The notes under the pieces were generated by a model. It saw nothing but the letters and a program-made list of their open reading frames with translations. It was not told the origin of the DNA and searched no databases. Source: an uncultured Lachnospiraceae bacterium (GTDB lineage Bacteria > Bacillota > Clostridia > Lachnospirales > Lachnospiraceae). Taken from it: 51,178 bases of DNA. Location of the stretch: contig CAJTLX010000019.1 of the NCBI GenBank assembly GCA_910577165.1, forward strand, positions 1-51,178, written 5' to 3'. Positions 26,071 to 34,923 of the stretch are shown piece by piece (the stretch's first letter is position 1; the number at the start of each line of letters is the position of its first letter). The position numbers were made by a program, and so were the translations under genes.

Positions 26071-26099
26071 ATCATATGCGGGATTTCGCGCCTTGTCAA
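26071..26099 (-). promoter_or_regulatory. Promoter of the Tad pilus operon
   Basis: On the minus strand a perfect -35 TTGACA (26094-26099), a 17-base spacer and -10 TATGAT (26071-26076), 30 bases before the first Tad gene. This is nearly consensus, so the operon does not depend on an alternative sigma factor. The rest of the gap (26100-26358) is AT-rich and holds nothing else I can name except the ribosome site of the divergent YaaL-like gene. Confidence 0.75.
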
Positions 26100-26358
26100 T
26101 AGCTTTTTCCATTTTTTGTCATTCTGCAAAATGGAGGATATTCTTTCCTGTCCACTATTCCCATACTTGTTCGTACAACATAGAAAAATAAGGAAATGAT
26201 AATCCACAAAAATCGAAGAGATTTTTTTATAGAATTATTTTTGTACTGTATCCTGATATAAAAGAAAGATATTCCAAAAAATGGTATAAGCTTCGAATTT
26301 TTTCCAATACTCTGAATAAGATAGAATAAAGAAATTTTATATAAAAAGGAGGTTACCC

Positions 26359-26583
26359 ATGTCCATTTTCCGCAAAAAGAAAACAAAAAAAGACGATCCC
26401 CTGCTCTTTGAACTTGCAAAAACCAAGCTTGAGCTGGAAACCGCCTACTCCAATTTTGAAAATGTAACCGACCCCGACCTAATCGACTGCTCCATCTACG
26501 AAGTCAACGCTGTTCAACAACGCTACAAATATCTTTTGCGGCAGTTAAAGTCGGACGAGACTGAAGCACTGGTACAACTCTAA
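26359..26583 (+). CDS. YaaL-like DUF2508 family protein
   Basis: A 74-residue protein similar to Bacillus YaaL (DUF2508): a basic start (FRKKKTKKDD), then KLELETAYSNFENVTDPDLIDCSIYEVNAVQQRYKYLL, where the NFENVTDPDLID and IYEvNAaQ.RYkyLL blocks are the family signature. Function unknown. In Bacillus the gene lies next to recR, while here it is divergent from the Tad operon. It has a near-perfect AAAGGAGGT ribosome site seven bases before the ATG, and ends just before a terminator-like repeat pair. Confidence 0.8.
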   Translation: MSIFRKKKTKKDDPLLFELAKTKLELETAYSNFENVTDPDLIDCSIYEVNAVQQRYKYLLRQLKSDETEALVQL

Positions 26584-26592
26584 TTTTATCGC

Positions 26593-26700
26593 CCCACGCA
26601 CTTCTACAATTTTTTTGCAGATAGATGGGCACGTTGCACTAAACCTCGAAAATCTCTGCCCCATGCACCTTTACCATTTTCTTACCGATGTATGGGGCAG
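26593..26700. repeat. Tandem imperfect repeat with a terminator hairpin
   Basis: Two related units lie between the converging YaaL-like and amylase genes. Unit 1 (about 26593-26630) begins GCCCCACGCACTT and ends GATGGGCA. Unit 2 (about 26658-26700) begins GCCCCATGCACCTTTACC and ends TATGGGGCAG. Unit 2 forms a strong hairpin (CTGCCCCAT against ATGGGGCAG); unit 1 is a decayed version. It probably serves as a bidirectional terminator for the two converging genes. Confidence 0.6.
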
Positions 26701-26713
26701 CAAAAATTTTCTC

Positions 26714-28333
26714 CTATTTTAATACTGCAATACTATATGGCGGCAGGGTGAGTGTTCCATCCTTTGCAAGTTTTACCTTGCTTCCATCCACACTGTAATA
26801 ACCGCAAAGTTCTTTATAATTATAAATATCTTTAGAAACAGAAATTATCTTTTCCTCCGTCTCATTTAAATTCATCAGCACATAGATGGTACTGTCCTCC
26901 CATGTCTTTGAAACCGCACAGATATCCCCATCCTCTATCGCCTCCATCACTGAGACCTTCCCGCGAATTAGTTCCGGATTTGCATTGCGTAGCCAGATCG
27001 CGCGCTTCATACAGCTATAGAGTGAAGTTTTATCTCCCATCTGCTCATCGACCGGGGCAAATTTCGACTCAATCCGATCTGCATCCACCGGACCGTCTGT
27101 AATTCCCGTCCCATCCGTCGCCGACCAGTACATTGGCAGACGCTTATTCTCATCCTTTCCGCTGCCGCTCATCCCGATCTCCTCCCCATAATAGACGAAC
27201 GCATTGCCGGAAAACATCAGATTTACCGCTGAAGCCATCTTAATCTTCGCCTCATTTCCACTGAAATACCCGGTGGAACGCGCAATATCATGATTATTTA
27301 AAAACGGCGCATCAATCGCATTCAGATTGTATTTGTATATTGTATCCTGTACCTGAACCATCGCATCCGCAAGCGATCGTCCCGCACCGGAACCTGCTGG
27401 TGCATTTATAGTCTTTGCAATTTTTCCGCTCGAATCAGCAAGGGCAAATCCAAAGATACTGTCGATCCCGCTCTCATAATACTGTGTGTAAGAGGAAAAT
27501 CCCTCCCAGACCTCGGCGACCAGATACGCATCTTCCTTCACCGACTTGCAGTAATCAGTCAGCCATTTTAATACCTCAACATTTTTCGATTTACTCCCGC
27601 TGAAAAATTCTTTCGCCGCATCAATGCGGAATCCATCCACTCCGAGATCAAGCCAGTATTTCATCACATCCTCAAGCTCTCCGCGCAAATCTTCATTTGC
27701 CAAATTCATATCCGGCATCTCACTCCAAAATCCTCCCTCATAACCATACTCGGATGAGCCAATCCGGTGCCAGCTTGAGGTTCCATATTTTCCTCTTTCA
27801 ATATTATAATAATCAATATATTTACATACCGAGGCATCTGGTTCTTCCCCCGCCGCAAGACCACTTACATAGTCATACATTTCCTGAAACCATTTATGTT
27901 TACTTGAAGTATGATTGATTGCCAGATCAATAATTACCTTGATTCCTCGCTTGTCACATTCTTCCAGCAGTTCTTTGAAATCATCAAGCGTCCCGTATTC
28001 CTCATCAATACTGTAATAATCAACGGTATCATATTTGTGATATGTTGTGGACTGCATCAGCGGCATAAACCAGATTCCGGTAAATCCAAGATCCGCAATA
28101 TAATCTAATTTCGAAGTCACCCCTTTAAGATCGCCGATCCCATCCCCATCACTATCACAGAATGAATAAACAAAAATCTCATAATAAGTTCGGTAATTAT
28201 CATCAATCAAATTTACTTTGCTGTAATCGATCTCATCCTTATCCCCGCAACCCGCCGAAAAAAAACTTCCGCAAAACATTGCGGTGGCAAGCGCGAGTGC
28301 CGCCGCCCGTTTTCCTAATTTAAATTTTCTCAT
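26714..28333 (-). CDS. Extracellular alpha-amylase lipoprotein (GH13)
   Basis: A 539-residue secreted glycoside hydrolase. A signal peptide with lipobox FFSAGC would anchor it to the outer face of the membrane. The GH13 barrel runs from about residue 45: YYEIFVYSFCDSDGDGIGDLKGV, VIIDLAINHTS (region I), GFRIDAAKEFF with the nucleophile Asp (region II), LVAEVWEG with the acid Glu (region III) and FLNNHDIARS with the third Asp (region IV). GH13 enzymes of this layout hydrolyse alpha-1,4-glucans, giving maltodextrins for the transporter next door. It is the last gene of the malE-F-G-amylase series, separated from malG by a terminator-like hairpin. Confidence 0.9.
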   Translation of the reverse strand: MRKFKLGKRAAALALATAMFCGSFFSAGCGDKDEIDYSKVNLIDDNYRTYYEIFVYSFCDSDGDGIGDLKGVTSKLDYIADLGFTGIWFMPLMQSTTYHKYDTVDYYSIDEEYGTLDDFKELLEECDKRGIKVIIDLAINHTSSKHKWFQEMYDYVSGLAAGEEPDASVCKYIDYYNIERGKYGTSSWHRIGSSEYGYEGGFWSEMPDMNLANEDLRGELEDVMKYWLDLGVDGFRIDAAKEFFSGSKSKNVEVLKWLTDYCKSVKEDAYLVAEVWEGFSSYTQYYESGIDSIFGFALADSSGKIAKTINAPAGSGAGRSLADAMVQVQDTIYKYNLNAIDAPFLNNHDIARSTGYFSGNEAKIKMASAVNLMFSGNAFVYYGEEIGMSGSGKDENKRLPMYWSATDGTGITDGPVDADRIESKFAPVDEQMGDKTSLYSCMKRAIWLRNANPELIRGKVSVMEAIEDGDICAVSKTWEDSTIYVLMNLNETEEKIISVSKDIYNYKELCGYYSVDGSKVKLAKDGTLTLPPYSIAVLK

Positions 28334-28416
28334 AAATCCCCCTTATTTCGCTACAAATCATCCAGCTACTACCTGTAAACAGCAAACCTCCTTATGAGTC
28401 TGCGCATACAAAAGGG

Positions 28417-28436
28417 GGCACTCCTTATGGAATGCC
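28417..28436 (-). terminator. Hairpin between malG and the amylase gene
   Basis: On the minus strand GGCATTCC-ATAA-GGAGTGCC (8-base stem with one G-T pair) is followed by CCCTTTT. It lies right after malG and before the amylase gene, so it may reduce read-through and lower amylase expression. Confidence 0.55.
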
Positions 28437-28457
28437 TCCTATCTCCCGTACTCGATT

Positions 28458-29324
28458 TTATCCCTTTACTGCGCCGGTAAGTCCCTCTACATAATACCGC
28501 TGCATATAGATAAACAGAATTGCAATCGGGATAGAAATGCAGACCGCACCAGCCGCAAAGCAGGTATACCAGTTGTCAATATACTCCTTCTCAAGCATTC
28601 TCCAAAGTCCGATCGCCACCGTGTAGTAATCTGCATTTGCACGGCAGATAACTTTCGCGAAAATAAAATCCAACCAAGGTCCTAAAAAGGAAGTTAATAC
28701 AGTGTAGACAATAATTGGTTTACTAAGCGGAATGGTCACTTTGGTAAAGACCTGAAATTTTGTCGCTCCGTCAAGGAACGCCGCCTCGTCAAGTGCCTTC
28801 GGGATCGTGTCGAAAAATCCTTTTGCAATATAGAATCCAAGACCCGAACCTGCCGAGTAAACCATGATCAATGCCACACGAACCATCGATCCTTCAGACA
28901 GACCGATAGCTTTCAAAATATAGTAGACAGCAATCATCGACATAAATCCCGGGAACAATCCCAAAATCATAGCGATATTTAAATATTTCTTGCGCACTTT
29001 AAACCGCAGTCTTGACATACAATAGGAAACCGCAAGCACAAAAATTGTCGAGATAATACAGACAAAAATCGCGATAATCAATGTGTTCATGAACATCTTA
29101 GGGAAGTTTAATACCGTGGTATCCGTAAAAAGCTTCTTGTAATTGTCAAGGGTAAAGCTCTTAGGCAGGAAGGAGGAAGTATATGAACCCTTCTCCGCGC
29201 GGAAGCTGATCATTATCACCCAGGCGATCGGAAAGATCCAGATAATGGCCAAAACCGCCAAAAGCACATGAACTAAAATATTGACCGTCCTTTTCTTCGC
29301 CTTGTAAGAAGTCGTCTTTTTCAT
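28458..29324 (-). CDS. Maltodextrin ABC transporter permease MalG-like
   Basis: A 288-residue inner-membrane permease with six helices. The cytoplasmic EAA loop, which contacts the ATPase, reads DEAAFLDGATKFQVFTKVTIPLSKP near residues 188-212. It ends GLTGAVKG, the usual MalG ending. It forms the translocation pore with the MalF-like protein, whose gene overlaps it by one base. The ATPase partner (MsmX/MalK type) is not encoded in the window. Confidence 0.92.
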   Translation of the reverse strand: MKKTTSYKAKKRTVNILVHVLLAVLAIIWIFPIAWVIMISFRAEKGSYTSSFLPKSFTLDNYKKLFTDTTVLNFPKMFMNTLIIAIFVCIISTIFVLAVSYCMSRLRFKVRKKYLNIAMILGLFPGFMSMIAVYYILKAIGLSEGSMVRVALIMVYSAGSGLGFYIAKGFFDTIPKALDEAAFLDGATKFQVFTKVTIPLSKPIIVYTVLTSFLGPWLDFIFAKVICRANADYYTVAIGLWRMLEKEYIDNWYTCFAAGAVCISIPIAILFIYMQRYYVEGLTGAVKG

Positions 29325-30739
29325 TATTGAAATTCCTCCTCATTCTTATAAGAGCCGGTATTCCGGTAGGTCACTAAGGAAATAATTGCCAGAACGATAA
29401 AGGTTAAAATACCGATAACCGCACCAATATTATAGTACTGCTTATCCACGGTCAGCTTATACAACCAGGTAACTAAGAGATCCGTCTTGCCCGCTGTATC
29501 ACCCGGATTGAGCGTAGGACCACCGCCGGAGAGCAGGTAAATAATATTGAAATTGTTGATATTCCCGGTAAATGTTGTGATCAGATAAGGCGTTGTCACA
29601 AACAGCATATATGGCAGTGTAATCTTAAAAAATGTAACAAATGCATTCGCGCCATCCACCTTTGCCGACTCGTAAAGTTCCGCGGGGATATTCTTCAAGA
29701 TACCAGTGGTTTGCAACATCGTAAACGGGATGCCGACCCAGATATTGATTACGATAACGGTCACGCGCGCCCAGATTGGCTTGGTAAAGAACGGTAAGCT
29801 CTTCCCCGCCTCAAGAATTCCGAGATTCCTTAGCAGGATATTTACTGCGCCCTCCGGCTGGAGCATCGTTCTCATAATTAAGAGGGATACAAACTGTGGC
29901 ACCGCCACGGAAAGTACGAAACAAAAACGCCAAAAACCCTTTGCCTTCGTGTCTCTGCGGTTAATCACCATCGCCAGGATCATACCCAGGATGTAATTTG
30001 TAAAAGTCGCAAAAATCGCCCACACGATCGTCCAGCCAAGCACTGACCAGAAATTCTGTCCGATTGAATTATTTGTGCTTAACGCTGTACCGAAATTTTT
30101 AAGCCCCACCCAGTCAAAGAGTACTAAGTGTGCCACCTCTGAAGAAGTTTCTTTGGAATAATTTGTAAATGCCATCATAATCATAAAGACCAATGGCAAA
30201 ATGGTAAAAATGATAATACCAAGAATCGGAACCGTCATCAATGTCCGATGTAGATTACCGTCAAACAGATCCGCTATGTCGTCTTTAAAACTGTTGATAT
30301 GTTTTCCCTCGCGCGCAAGGCATTCTACTTTGTACGCGCTTTTTAGTGTGCCGCGCCACATAATAACAAATCCGATGGTAATAAAGATTGAGGCCACACC
30401 GTAGAGCAGGATAATAATTGAATTATGTCCAGCTGTATACTCGTAAATGCCCTTCGCCTCGTTCCAGATCTCTTCCTGTTCCAGCCATCCAAGTGACGGC
30501 AGCATGGCAATACAATGAATTCCCTGCGCAATCATAAACCACAGATAAGCCACTTCAATCGCAAGAAAGATAATTCCCTTTGCAATCTGTTTATGTGCCA
30601 GATTGCCAAACCCCATTACCACCATGGAAAGCTTTGTGGTCATACCGCCTTTTTGTATCGCGTTTTTTACGGTGTATGGAGTGTCAAATGCCGTCTTTTT
30701 CGGCCCTTTCTTTTTTGGTTTCGCAACCTCATTGCTCAC
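29324..30739 (-). CDS. Maltodextrin ABC transporter permease MalF-like
   Basis: A 471-residue permease with two extra N-terminal helices (about 50-75 and 100-125) before the usual six. A P-loop-like EAA segment ESAKVDGANAFVTFFKITLPYM lies near 356-377. The N-terminus (about 1-35) is Lys-rich and cytoplasmic. The large size and NSIGQNFWSVLGWT periplasmic-type loop are typical of clostridial MalF proteins. Its stop overlaps the MalG start by one base. A terminator-like hairpin separates it from malE. Confidence 0.92.
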   Translation of the reverse strand: MSNEVAKPKKKGPKKTAFDTPYTVKNAIQKGGMTTKLSMVVMGFGNLAHKQIAKGIIFLAIEVAYLWFMIAQGIHCIAMLPSLGWLEQEEIWNEAKGIYEYTAGHNSIIILLYGVASIFITIGFVIMWRGTLKSAYKVECLAREGKHINSFKDDIADLFDGNLHRTLMTVPILGIIIFTILPLVFMIMMAFTNYSKETSSEVAHLVLFDWVGLKNFGTALSTNNSIGQNFWSVLGWTIVWAIFATFTNYILGMILAMVINRRDTKAKGFWRFCFVLSVAVPQFVSLLIMRTMLQPEGAVNILLRNLGILEAGKSLPFFTKPIWARVTVIVINIWVGIPFTMLQTTGILKNIPAELYESAKVDGANAFVTFFKITLPYMLFVTTPYLITTFTGNINNFNIIYLLSGGGPTLNPGDTAGKTDLLVTWLYKLTVDKQYYNIGAVIGILTFIVLAIISLVTYRNTGSYKNEEEFQ

Positions 30740-30876
30740 GATAAAACCTCCATTCCATTGTCCCTTTTCCCTGATCTATCCGCTTAACTAAAAGCGAGCT
30801 CCTCCCGCCTACCTCTGCCAACTTACTTTTTCTTACCCCACTATTATACGCAATTTTTAACCATATAATCAGAAAA

Positions 30877-30896
30877 GGGCTGCGCACACGCAGCCC
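30877..30896 (-). terminator. Hairpin between malE and malF
   Basis: On the minus strand GGGCTGCG-TGTG-CGCAGCCC (8 perfect bases) followed by TTTTCT. A strong rho-independent terminator, probably partial, that would leave the binding protein more abundant than the permeases. The pattern is usual in sugar transporter operons. Confidence 0.75.
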
Positions 30897-30919
30897 CCTC
30901 CTAGTTCCTGTAGTTTAAA

Positions 30920-32203
30920 TTACAGGCCATTATTATTCATCGCTGCATTCATGCTATCCGTCATTTCTGTCGCGTTGTCATGTGTCACATCGCCGTTAAT
31001 AATTCCATTTGCCATGTTTACAGCCGCATCCCAGTAAACGCTCATCGCGCTGACGAACGGCTGGATAATGGAAGTATTGTTAAAAGTATTGTTCTGTGCA
31101 ATTACTAACGCATCGTTCTTTACGGAATCCTGCTTTAATAATTCGGTGTTGCAAGGAACCACGCTTCTTGAAGTGTAGTGGGACTGCTGTGCCTCCGGGC
31201 TGCCGAGATATCTTGCAAGTGCAACTGCCACCTGAGGCTCCTTGCAGTTTGGATTGACTGCGATCGCCTTGGAACCCGCGAATGCCTTCATCTGCTTTGC
31301 CTCGCCATTAATTGTGATGCAAGGAAGTTGAACTGCACCAAAATTATCACCGAGTGCTTCCTTTACACTGTTGTAATCCCAGGAACCGGAGAAGATCGCA
31401 CCAATACTGCCATCGCGAAGTCCTGCCATCCCCGCGCCGTCCGCGTCATTGACAAAGTTTTTGTTTGCCACGAGATCAATCAGATAATTTGTAACTGCCA
31501 CTGCCTTGTCGCCCGCAAAATCAATACCTGCCGCCTCGTTAAAGCCATCCTCAAACAGAGTACATCCGTTTGCCACATAGAAGGAAGCAAAATACCAGGA
31601 GTTGTTAAGTGGGAATGCCACTTTACCCTTTGATACCATTGTATCAAGATTCTTAACATCATCCTCGGAGAATATGCTCTTGTTATAATACATAAACCAT
31701 GTATTTGTGGTGAAAGGAACCCCGTAAATATTTCCGTCCACCGACACCGAATTCACAATCGCCTCAGAGTTTGTACTCTTTACATAATCCGCTGTCTCTC
31801 CACCAAGCTTTGTGATCGCATTCGCGTTGATCAGCGTTGTGATCTGGTCGTTCGCAAACATATAGACATCTGCGGATGCCGTCGGATCCTGCGATACCAT
31901 CGCACCCGCATCGCCCTCCGGACATACACCGTACTTAAAGGTGATATTCCATTCCGGATGTTCAGCATTGAACTTATCACACATGGTCGGGAGCCAGTTG
32001 CCCTGCTCCGCATTCTGATCCTCGCTCGGTCCCCATACGGTAAGCGTGACATCCTTCTTTTCTGTGCTGTCGCCCTGGTTTCCGCTGCTGCCCTGTGGGG
32101 TCGGAGTAGTCTTATCCCCTTCGTCCTCAGAACCGCATGCCGCAAGTCCCATCGTCATGGTCGCCGCCATAAGCAGTGCTAATGCTTTCTTACTTTTTTT
32201 CAT
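30920..32203 (-). CDS. Maltodextrin-binding lipoprotein MalE-like
   Basis: A 427-residue solute-binding protein. Signal peptide KKALALLMAATMTMGLAAC with lipidated Cys, a Thr/Gly/Ser spacer, then the two-lobed fold: VTLTVWGPSEDQ, FNAEHPEWNITFKYG, a GDAGAMVSQDPTASADVYMFANDQ segment, YGVPFTTNTWFMYYNKSIF. It would trap maltodextrins outside the cell and hand them to MalFG. Start: the ATG at 32203 follows GGAGGAG by four bases. The frame stays open a further 24 codons upstream, but that stretch lacks a signal peptide shape and contains the hairpins of the leader. Confidence 0.92.
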   Translation of the reverse strand: MKKSKKALALLMAATMTMGLAACGSEDEGDKTTPTPQGSSGNQGDSTEKKDVTLTVWGPSEDQNAEQGNWLPTMCDKFNAEHPEWNITFKYGVCPEGDAGAMVSQDPTASADVYMFANDQITTLINANAITKLGGETADYVKSTNSEAIVNSVSVDGNIYGVPFTTNTWFMYYNKSIFSEDDVKNLDTMVSKGKVAFPLNNSWYFASFYVANGCTLFEDGFNEAAGIDFAGDKAVAVTNYLIDLVANKNFVNDADGAGMAGLRDGSIGAIFSGSWDYNSVKEALGDNFGAVQLPCITINGEAKQMKAFAGSKAIAVNPNCKEPQVAVALARYLGSPEAQQSHYTSRSVVPCNTELLKQDSVKNDALVIAQNNTFNNTSIIQPFVSAMSVYWDAAVNMANGIINGDVTHDNATEMTDSMNAAMNNNGL

Positions 32204-32219
32204 AGTTCTCCTCCATTCC

Positions 32220-32275
32220 GCCGCTTTTGCGGCAAATTCATTCGCGCCCTTTAACGCACCCGTGCCTTTTGGCAC
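32220..32275 (-). promoter_or_regulatory. Two small hairpins in the malE leader
   Basis: In the 5' leader of malE two tight hairpins with AAAA loops on the minus strand, GCCGC/GCGGC (32220-32233) and GTGCC/GGCAC (32262-32275), stand ahead of the ribosome site. They may stabilise the malE message. No riboswitch was recognised. Confidence 0.4.
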
Positions 32276-32393
32276 TTATTTTTCAACAGGCTTTTGTGAA
32301 ACTAAAATTTGCATAAATAATTTTTTATTTTAAAACAATTTTTAGGCAAAATACATAAAGTACTTTTGCAAAATTTCACAATTGCCCGTTTAT

Positions 32394-32432
32394 TTTTCAA
32401 AAAGTTTCCATCTTGCCGGGAACTTTTGAAAA
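32394..32432. promoter_or_regulatory. Inverted repeat upstream of malE, probable sugar-regulator operator
   Basis: In the 347-base gap between glgP and malE, TTTTCAAAAAGTTTCC (32394-32409) faces GGGAACTTTTGAAAA (32418-32432) across 8 bases. Each arm matches the TTTTC-N3-AAGTTTC pattern found near the lacI-type gene (36606-36621). It lies about 190 bases before the malE start. Two weak promoter candidates are downstream of it; the rest of the gap is AT-rich without genes. Confidence 0.5.
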
Positions 32433-32550
32433 CAGTTTTATTTGTGGGAGTTTCGTGCCATATTTTAGGAACATCATTTTCCGTACTCCCTTTCTGGCAC
32501 GAATCCCCCAAAATGTCCAGGTGATCCAAAAAAATCTCTGAAAACCTTTT

Positions 32551-34896
32551 TTACAGTTTCCATACTTCCTTCGTATAGTCGCGAATAGTACGGTCACTTG
32601 AGAATTTCCCCGCGTTTGCCGTGTTGATAAAACATTTTCTCCGGAATTCATACGCATCGGAATAATCCGCATTGACGCGAAGTTTCGCCTCGATATAAGG
32701 GATCAGATCCTGCAGGAGGAAATAGTGATCCGGCTTGTGCCAGCTCGCGCCCTCAAGCAGTGAATCGTAAAGTTCCTTAAACATCCCCGTACCGCCATCA
32801 TCAAATGTGCCATCCACCAAAGTGTCCACCACCTTTTTGATGCGCGGGTTGGTCTTGTAGAGCTTCTTCGGGTTGTAGTTCTTCTTGATCTTTTCCAGCT
32901 CCTCCACGCGCGCGCCGAAAATATAATTGTTCTCCTCGCCCGCCTCCGCGACAATCTCCACATTCGCGCCGTCATAGGTACCAAGTGTCACTGCACCGTT
33001 TAACATAAATTTCATATTGCCCGTGCCGGAAGCCTCGGTGCCCGCCGTGGAAATCTGCTCCGATACATCCGCTGCAGGAGTTAGTTTCTCCGCGTAGGAA
33101 ACATTATAATTCTGCACAAAGATAACCTTTAATTTGTCATTTACCTCCGGGTCAGCCTCAATCTTCCTGCCGATCTCATTGATATACTTAATAATGCCCT
33201 TCGCCCTGAAATAACCAGGAGCTGCCTTCGCCCCAAAAATAAATACAGTCGGGTTAAATTCTTTGATCCTGCCATCCTTTAAACCAAAATAAATGTCCAG
33301 AATGGAGAACGCATTAAGAAGTTGCCGCTTGTACTCATGCAGACGCTTTACTTGGATATCAAAAATAAAGTCCGGATCAAGTTTCACGCCCTCGCGCTCA
33401 AGGACATAATCCGCAAGCTGACGTTTTTTCAGATGTTTGATCTCGCCGAATTCCTTGATCACCGCTTTGTCATCCTTAAATTTCTCAAGCTTCTTTAAAT
33501 TGTCGAGATCCGTGATCCAGCCACTGCCGATCCTGTCGGTAATAAATCCCGAAAGTTCCATATTGGCAAGTGCAAGCCAGCGTCTCTGTGTGATCCCGTT
33601 CGTCTTGTTGTTAAAGCGTTCCGGGTAGAGTGCGTACCATTCTTTAAGTGCGTCGTTCTTTAAGATCTCCGTGTGAATCTGCGCTACGCCATTGGTGGAG
33701 TGACTGGCAAAAATTGCCATTCTCGCCATATGAATCAGACTGCCGTCAATAATAAAATACTGCTGCTGTTCTTCTTCTGGAACATCGAATGCGATGAGTT
33801 CCTTGCACAGTGCCTTCTGCAACATCACCACATATTTGTAAACATTTGGAATTACCGCCTTAAACAGATTTACGCTCCATTTTTCCAATGCCTCCGCCAT
33901 AATGGTATGATTTGTGTAAGCGAAGGTCTCCTTGGCAAGTTTTAACGCTTTCGCGAAACTCATATTCTCCTTTTCCATCATCAGACGGATAAATTCCGGA
34001 ATTGCTACCGTCGGGTGCGTATCGTTTAACTGGATCGCGTACTCCTCCGAAAAGTGACTAAAATCATTGCCGTATTTTTCTTTGTATGTGCAAATCACAT
34101 CCTGCAAGGTCGCACTCGAGAAGAAATACTGCTGTTTTAAGCGAAGCTTTTTGCCCGCGTCCGTCGTGTCATTCGGGTAAAGTACCGCACAGATCGCATC
34201 CGCATCCACCTTATCTTTCGCCGCCTTATCGTATTTCTGATCATTGAACAGCTCAAACTGGAAATTTTCCATCGGCTCCGCCTGCCACAAACGCAGCATA
34301 TTGATCTTCTTTCCGCCGTAGCCAATCACCGGGGAATCATATGGCACTGCCTTTACGGACTGTCCCTTAAATTCCACTACCACAGTATCCGCCTCGGCGC
34401 GCTGCCCCCACGGATCGCCCATCTTCATCCAGTCATCCGCGGTCTCCCTCTGAAAACCATCCTCAAAATACTGCTTAAACAGACCATATTTGTAACGAAT
34501 TCCATAGCCGTTTAATGTGATGCCATTCGTCGCGCCGGAATCAAGAAAGCAGGCGGCAAGTCTTCCAAGACCACCATTTCCAAGTGCCGCATCCTCAATC
34601 TCCTCAAATACCCGAATATCCACACCGTTTTCTGTCATCAACTCCGTAAACTGGTTAAACAGCCCAAGATTTAACAGATTGTTGTAAACCATGCGCCCAA
34701 TTAAGAATTCTGCGGAAAGATAACACGCCTTTTTGCCCGGTGTCGTCTTTGCCTTCTCATTGAAATCCCTTCCAATAGAGATCATGGCAGCTTTTGAAAC
34801 CGCGTTGTAAAGCTCGATGGTACTTGCTGTCTTTACTTCCCTATCATAGTCAAGACAAAGAATCTGTTCCACATTTTGCTTAAAATTATTTGTCAT
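32551..34896 (-). CDS. glgP: Glycogen/maltodextrin phosphorylase
   Basis: A 781-residue GT35 phosphorylase that releases glucose-1-phosphate from alpha-1,4-glucans using inorganic phosphate. Signatures: EDAALGNGGLGRLAACFLDS near residue 100, the NDTHPTVAIPEFIRLMM segment, KNDALKEWYALYPERFNNKTNGITQRRWL, VKRLHEYKRQLLN, and the pyridoxal-phosphate site TEASGTGNMKFMLNG whose Lys binds the cofactor. Slightly shorter than many family members (about 800-850). It sits 27 bases after malQ in the same direction, and both act on imported maltodextrins. Start ATG follows GAGGG by five bases. Confidence 0.95.
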   Translation of the reverse strand: MTNNFKQNVEQILCLDYDREVKTASTIELYNAVSKAAMISIGRDFNEKAKTTPGKKACYLSAEFLIGRMVYNNLLNLGLFNQFTELMTENGVDIRVFEEIEDAALGNGGLGRLAACFLDSGATNGITLNGYGIRYKYGLFKQYFEDGFQRETADDWMKMGDPWGQRAEADTVVVEFKGQSVKAVPYDSPVIGYGGKKINMLRLWQAEPMENFQFELFNDQKYDKAAKDKVDADAICAVLYPNDTTDAGKKLRLKQQYFFSSATLQDVICTYKEKYGNDFSHFSEEYAIQLNDTHPTVAIPEFIRLMMEKENMSFAKALKLAKETFAYTNHTIMAEALEKWSVNLFKAVIPNVYKYVVMLQKALCKELIAFDVPEEEQQQYFIIDGSLIHMARMAIFASHSTNGVAQIHTEILKNDALKEWYALYPERFNNKTNGITQRRWLALANMELSGFITDRIGSGWITDLDNLKKLEKFKDDKAVIKEFGEIKHLKKRQLADYVLEREGVKLDPDFIFDIQVKRLHEYKRQLLNAFSILDIYFGLKDGRIKEFNPTVFIFGAKAAPGYFRAKGIIKYINEIGRKIEADPEVNDKLKVIFVQNYNVSYAEKLTPAADVSEQISTAGTEASGTGNMKFMLNGAVTLGTYDGANVEIVAEAGEENNYIFGARVEELEKIKKNYNPKKLYKTNPRIKKVVDTLVDGTFDDGGTGMFKELYDSLLEGASWHKPDHYFLLQDLIPYIEAKLRVNADYSDAYEFRRKCFINTANAGKFSSDRTIRDYTKEVWKL

Positions 34897-34923
34897 ACAT
34901 TCCCTCTTTCCTGCGATATCGCG

